A stretch of DNA of 64,000 bases, taken from the NCBI RefSeq assembly GCF_036188265.1, contig NZ_CP108093.1:5290001-5354000 (forward strand), written 5' to 3'. Shown here one piece after another: positions 60,744 through 64,000 of the stretch. The position numbers and the translations under genes are program-made. Origin of the DNA: Streptomyces sp. NBC_00247. GTDB taxonomy: Bacteria; Actinomycetota; Actinomycetes; Streptomycetales; Streptomycetaceae. Every line of letters starts with the position of its first letter. Position 1 is the stretch's first letter. The notes below the pieces were generated by a model that did no database searches, was not told the origin of the DNA, and saw nothing but the letters and a program-made list of their open reading frames with translations.

Positions 60744-62285
60744 TCAGCCCAGGTCGCCGGCGGCGGTGAGCTCCGCGAGCCGGACCAGGGTGCGCACCGA
60801 GGAGCCGGTGCCGCCCTTGGGGGTGTAGCCGTACGGCGCGCCCTCGTGGAAGGCCGGGCCCGCGATGTCCAGGTGCGCCCAGGCGATGCCCTCGCCGACG
60901 AACTCCTTCAGGAACAGACCGGCCACCAGGCCGCCGCCCATCCGCTCGCCCATGTTGGCGATGTCGGCGGTCGGGGAGTCCATGCCCTTGCGCAGGTCCG
61001 CGGGGAGCGGCATCGGCCAGGACGCCTCGCCGACCTCCTCGGCGATCTCGTGGATCGACGTACGGAAGGCGTCGTCGTTCGCCATGATGCCGAAGGTGCG
61101 GTTGCCGAGCGCCAGCACCATGGCGCCGGTCAGGGTCGCCACGTCGACGATCGCGTCGGGGGCCTCCTCGGAGGCGCGGGTCAGCGCGTCGGCGAGGACG
61201 AGCCGGCCCTCGGCGTCCGTGTTGAGGACCTCGACGGTCTTGCCGCTGTACATGCGCAGCACGTCGCCCGGACGGGTGGCGTTGCCGCCCGGCATGTTCT
61301 CCGCGAGCGCCAGCCAGCCGGTGACGTTGACGCGCAGGCCGAGGCGGGACGCGGCGACGACGGTGGCGAACACGGCGGCGGCGCCGCTCATGTCGCACTT
61401 CATCGTCTCGTTGTGGCCGGCCGGCTTGAGCGAGATGCCGCCCGAGTCGTAGGTGATGCCCTTGCCCACCAGGGCCAGGGTCTTCTCCGCCTTCGGGTGG
61501 GTGTAGGCGAGCTTCACCAGCCGGGGGCCGTGGACGGCGCCCTGGCCGACACCGATCAGGCCGCCGTAGCCGCCCTTGACCAGGGCCTTCTCGTCGAGCA
61601 CCTGGACCTTGATGCCGTGCTCCTTGCCGGCGGCCGTGGCCACGGCGGCGAAGGACTCGGGGTAGAGGTCGTTCGGCGGGGTGTTGATCAGGTCGCGGGC
61701 GCGGTTGATCTCCTCGGCCACGGCGACGGCGCGCTCGGCGGCGGCCTTGAAGGCCTTGTCGCGCGGCTTGGCGCCGAGGACGGTGACCTCGGCGAGCGGC
61801 AGCTTCGGGCCGGTGTTCTTGGCCGACTTGGGGGCGAGCTTGTTCTCGCCGCCCTGGTAGGCGGTGAAGGCGTACGCGCCGAGCAGGGCGCCCTCGGCGA
61901 CGGCGCCGGCGTCCTCCACGGTCGCGGCCGGAAGGGCGAAGCCGGCCTTCTTCGCGCCGGTCAGGGCGCGGGCCGCGACACCGGCGGCGCGGCGCAGGGT
62001 CTCGGAGTCGTAGGCGTCGTTCGAGTCCGGGGCCGTGCCGAGGCCGACCGCGACGACGACGGGGGCCTTGAGGCCACCGGCGGCGGGAACCTTGGTGAGT
62101 TCGCCCTCGGCACCGGTGGCGCCCAGGGTCTCCAGGACGGCGGCGAGCTTTCCGTCGAACGCCTTGTCCACGGCCTCGGCGCCCGGGGCGAGCACCGGCC
62201 CCTTGGAGCCCTTGGCGAGGCCGACGACGAGTGCGTCGGCGCGCAGCGTCGCCGCACCTGCGGTGCTGAGAGTGAGAGCAGTCAC
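60744..62285 (-). CDS. pepA: Leucyl aminopeptidase (M17)
   Basis: 513 residues from a GTG (VTALTLSTAGAATL). The C-terminal catalytic domain has the metal and active-site motifs KGITYDSGGISLKP, MKCDMSGAAAV and the M17 signature NTDAEGRLVLADAL. It removes N-terminal amino acids in the cytoplasm and can also bind DNA in other bacteria. It is monocistronic with a hairpin terminator. A short Shine-Dalgarno (GAAGCGAG) is rather far from the start, so the start is moderately certain. Confidence 0.93.
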   Translation of the reverse strand: MTALTLSTAGAATLRADALVVGLAKGSKGPVLAPGAEAVDKAFDGKLAAVLETLGATGAEGELTKVPAAGGLKAPVVVAVGLGTAPDSNDAYDSETLRRAAGVAARALTGAKKAGFALPAATVEDAGAVAEGALLGAYAFTAYQGGENKLAPKSAKNTGPKLPLAEVTVLGAKPRDKAFKAAAERAVAVAEEINRARDLINTPPNDLYPESFAAVATAAGKEHGIKVQVLDEKALVKGGYGGLIGVGQGAVHGPRLVKLAYTHPKAEKTLALVGKGITYDSGGISLKPAGHNETMKCDMSGAAAVFATVVAASRLGLRVNVTGWLALAENMPGGNATRPGDVLRMYSGKTVEVLNTDAEGRLVLADALTRASEEAPDAIVDVATLTGAMVLALGNRTFGIMANDDAFRTSIHEIAEEVGEASWPMPLPADLRKGMDSPTADIANMGERMGGGLVAGLFLKEFVGEGIAWAHLDIAGPAFHEGAPYGYTPKGGTGSSVRTLVRLAELTAAGDLG

Positions 62286-62560
62286 GGTGGTGAATTCTCG
62301 CTTCCGTTGAGTACGTGGAATCGGTCGAGGGGTGGGCCGACCGCGCCCGGCGCATCGTAGACGTGTCCGCAATGCCCGGGGAACGAGCCTACGCGCGCCG
62401 TTCGCGCCGAATCACGGCGGTGGTCCCAGTGGTGGGACGTCCGGGCCGGTCAGGGCGGTTCTCGGGGCGAACCGGCCGGTCGCATAGGGTCGTTGTGAGG
62501 CAGTGGGTCGAAGGTGCGCCGGGGCGGGTGCGGCGGGTACGGGAACGGGGTCGGGCAACG

Positions 62561-63430
62561 GTGTACGGGACAAGGCCGGGCCGCACGGTGGCGGTCACCT
62601 TCCTGATGGTGTCGCTGCTGCTCTCCGGCTGCACCTCGGGGGAGTCCCGCGAGGCGGGGGCCGAGCGCCCCGTGGCCGGCGCCCCGACGGCCTCCTCGGC
62701 CGGGCGCTGGCAGCCGCGGCCCGGCGTGGACTGGCAGTGGCAGCTCTCCGGGCGGCTCGACGCGGGCGTGGACGTACCGGTGTACGACATCGACGGCTTC
62801 GACCACGACGCCGCCGCCGTCGCCGGTCTGCACGACCGGGGCCGCAAGGTCATCTGCTACCTCTCCACGGGCGCCCACGAGGACTTCCGCCCGGACGCCG
62901 ACGCGTTCCCCGCCTCCGTGCTGGGCAAGGGCAACGGCTGGGAGGGCGAGCGCTGGCTCGACGTCCGGCGCACCGACGTACTGGAGCCCCTGATGGAGGC
63001 CCGGATCGCGATGTGCGCGAAGAAGGGCTTCGACGCCGTGGAGCCGGACAACATGGACGGCTACCGCAACGACACCGGCTTCCCGCTCACCGCCGTCGAC
63101 CAGTTGGCGTACAACCGGCTGATCGCCCGCATCGCGCACCGCCACGGCCTGGCCGTCGGCCTCAAGAACGACCTCGACCAGATCCCCGCGCTCGAACCGG
63201 ACTTCGACTTCGCGGTGAACGAGCAGTGCGCGCAGTACGGGGAGTGCGAGGAGCTGACCCCGTTCGTCGAGGCGGACAAGGCCGTCTTCCACGTCGAGTA
63301 CGAACTCCCGGCCGCCGCGTTCTGCGCCCGCTCGCGTGAACTCGGGCTCAGCTCGCTGGAGAAGAAGTACGAGCTGGGGGTCTGGCGCGAGAGCTGCGCG
63401 ACGGGGACGGGAGCCCCGGCGGGCGCGTGA
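62561..63430 (+). CDS. GH114-like endo-alpha-1,4-polygalactosaminidase family lipoprotein
   Basis: 289 residues from the GTG at 62561; upstream alternative starts are possible because no clear Shine-Dalgarno is seen. The signal segment VAVTFLMVSLLLSGC contains a lipobox (LLSGC). The GH114 (TIM-barrel) domain shows VYDIDGFDHD, VICYLSTGAHEDFRPDA, AKKGFDAVEPDNMDGY and GLAVGLKNDLDQIP, with acidic residues in DAVEPDN likely catalytic. Such enzymes cut galactosamine-containing polysaccharides outside the cell. Confidence 0.82.
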   Translation: MYGTRPGRTVAVTFLMVSLLLSGCTSGESREAGAERPVAGAPTASSAGRWQPRPGVDWQWQLSGRLDAGVDVPVYDIDGFDHDAAAVAGLHDRGRKVICYLSTGAHEDFRPDADAFPASVLGKGNGWEGERWLDVRRTDVLEPLMEARIAMCAKKGFDAVEPDNMDGYRNDTGFPLTAVDQLAYNRLIARIAHRHGLAVGLKNDLDQIPALEPDFDFAVNEQCAQYGECEELTPFVEADKAVFHVEYELPAAAFCARSRELGLSSLEKKYELGVWRESCATGTGAPAGA

Positions 63431-63530
63431 ACCGCCGCGGGACCGTACCGCCCGGCCGCGCCTCCTCCCCGGCCCGGTGAGGCTTCGCCGGTACGGCTCC
63501 GATCGCGGGCCCGGCCCGTACGGTCCCGCG

Positions 63531-64000
63531 TCAGCCGAGTGCCAGCACCACCAGCGCCGTCGTCGTCGCCGTCTCCTCCACCGCGCCGAACACGTCCCCC
63601 GTCACCCCGCCGAACCGCCGCACGCAGTGCCGCAGCAGCGCCTCGGACGTCCCGAGCGCGAGCAGCGCGGCGAGTGCGTGGTGCGCCACCCCGCCCGCCC
63701 CGCCGGCCAGGCCCGCCGCCGCGCAGGCCGCGACCGCGGCCACCGCGACCGGGACCGCCCGCGGCACGGGAACCGTGCCGGCCACCACGGCGCCCAGCCC
63801 CTCCGGACGGGCCGCAGGTACGCCCCGGCGGGAGGCCAGGGTCAGCGCGAGACGGGCGGCGACGGCGGCCACCACCGTGCCCGCCGCACCCTCGGCCCAG
63901 CCGCGCCCGTAGAGCTCGTAGCCGGCGGCGACCTGGGCCAGCAGGACGAAGAGCAGGGTGATCACGCCGAACGGCCCGATGTCCGACTGCTTCATGATCC
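63531..64000 (-). CDS. cobS: Adenosylcobinamide-GDP ribazoletransferase, C-terminal part (5' truncated by window)
   Basis: About 157 residues of an integral membrane protein reading off the right end of the window. MKQSDIGPFGVITLLFVLLAQ and the closing RRFGGVTGDVFGAVEETATTTALVVLAL match the C-terminal region of CobS, with conserved acidic residues in GDVFGAVEE. CobS joins adenosylcobinamide-GDP to alpha-ribazole in cobalamin biosynthesis. Upstream cobalamin genes would lie beyond base 64000. Confidence 0.9.
   Translation of the reverse strand, partial: IMKQSDIGPFGVITLLFVLLAQVAAGYELYGRGWAEGAAGTVVAAVAARLALTLASRRGVPAARPEGLGAVVAGTVPVPRAVPVAVAAVAACAAAGLAGGAGGVAHHALAALLALGTSEALLRHCVRRFGGVTGDVFGAVEETATTTALVVLALG

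Noticed and set aside
1..64000. CRISPR arrays, tRNA or rRNA genes
   Set aside because: No regularly spaced repeat arrays, clover-leaf-like sequences or rRNA segments were recognised by eye; a covariance-model search would be needed to exclude tRNAs fully.

Overview
The window looks like a piece of a Streptomyces chromosome. GC content is very high with strong third-position GC bias, GTG starts are common, and neighbouring genes often overlap by 4 bp (GTGA or ATGA). Gene content is typical: LacI-controlled maltose uptake, secreted amylases, both glutamine synthetases (GSI and GSII) with a GlnR box, a WYL regulator, an NsdA-like TPR regulator, an LAxTG surface protein and actinobacterial-type PDH/ODH genes. 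From memory, the gene order resembles the glnE - malR/malEFG - glnII - glnA - lipA/lipB - aceE - sucB - lpd - pepA stretch of S. coelicolor.

Layout. 1-2874: the 3' part of glnE and a convergent PAP2-type membrane phosphatase. 2972-18067: a maltodextrin/starch regulon, with the malR repressor divergent from malE-malF-malG-aglA. A second MalR-like repressor is translationally coupled to aglA. A secreted CBM20 alpha-amylase and a giant two-headed amylase-pullulanase follow. CTTGC-type operator motifs lie upstream of malE and around the amylase promoter. 18260-35320: ordinary accessory chromosome, namely a STAND ATPase regulator, a hydrolase/ferredoxin-reductase/TetR operon, a two-component system, a winged-helix regulator, glnII, an oxidoreductase, an LAxTG surface protein, an ArsC-like protein, an MBL hydrolase/TetR pair and some hypotheticals. 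35443-40798: a 5.3-kb island bounded by 28-bp direct repeats that copy the 3' end of glnA. It holds an intact-looking IS3-family element, an IS-interrupted membrane-protein remnant, a decayed ISAs1-like transposase, a GNAT/ArsR-like divergent pair and an IS5-type transposase with two in-frame amber codons. 40775-64000: the core again, with glnA and its GlnR box, RDD and DUF4191 membrane proteins, lipA/lipB, regulators, an FAD oxidoreductase, an SDR, GNAT, DUF4240, a WYL regulator, aceE, a GntR regulator, sucB (E2), lpd (E3), pepA, a GH114-like lipoprotein and the end of cobS.

How the genes fit together. Secreted amylase and pullulanase cut alpha-glucans, MalEFG imports the maltodextrins, AglA hydrolyses them inside the cell, and one or two LacI repressors control the set. 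No ATPase (MsiK-type) gene is present here, so it must be shared from elsewhere. GlnE adenylylates GlnA, whose Tyr397 target motif is visible, and GlnII is the unmodified partner. LipB and LipA make the lipoyl cofactor carried by the two lipoyl domains of the E2 protein, which works with AceE and Lpd.

The least ordinary part is the glnA-flanking island. Its left repeat is a second copy of the last codons of glnA, and the strong hairpin that probably served as the glnA terminator now lies outside the island, 5.4 kb away. The IS3 insertion can be undone on paper to restore an in-frame reading frame. No integrase, CRISPR array or tRNA gene was recognised.
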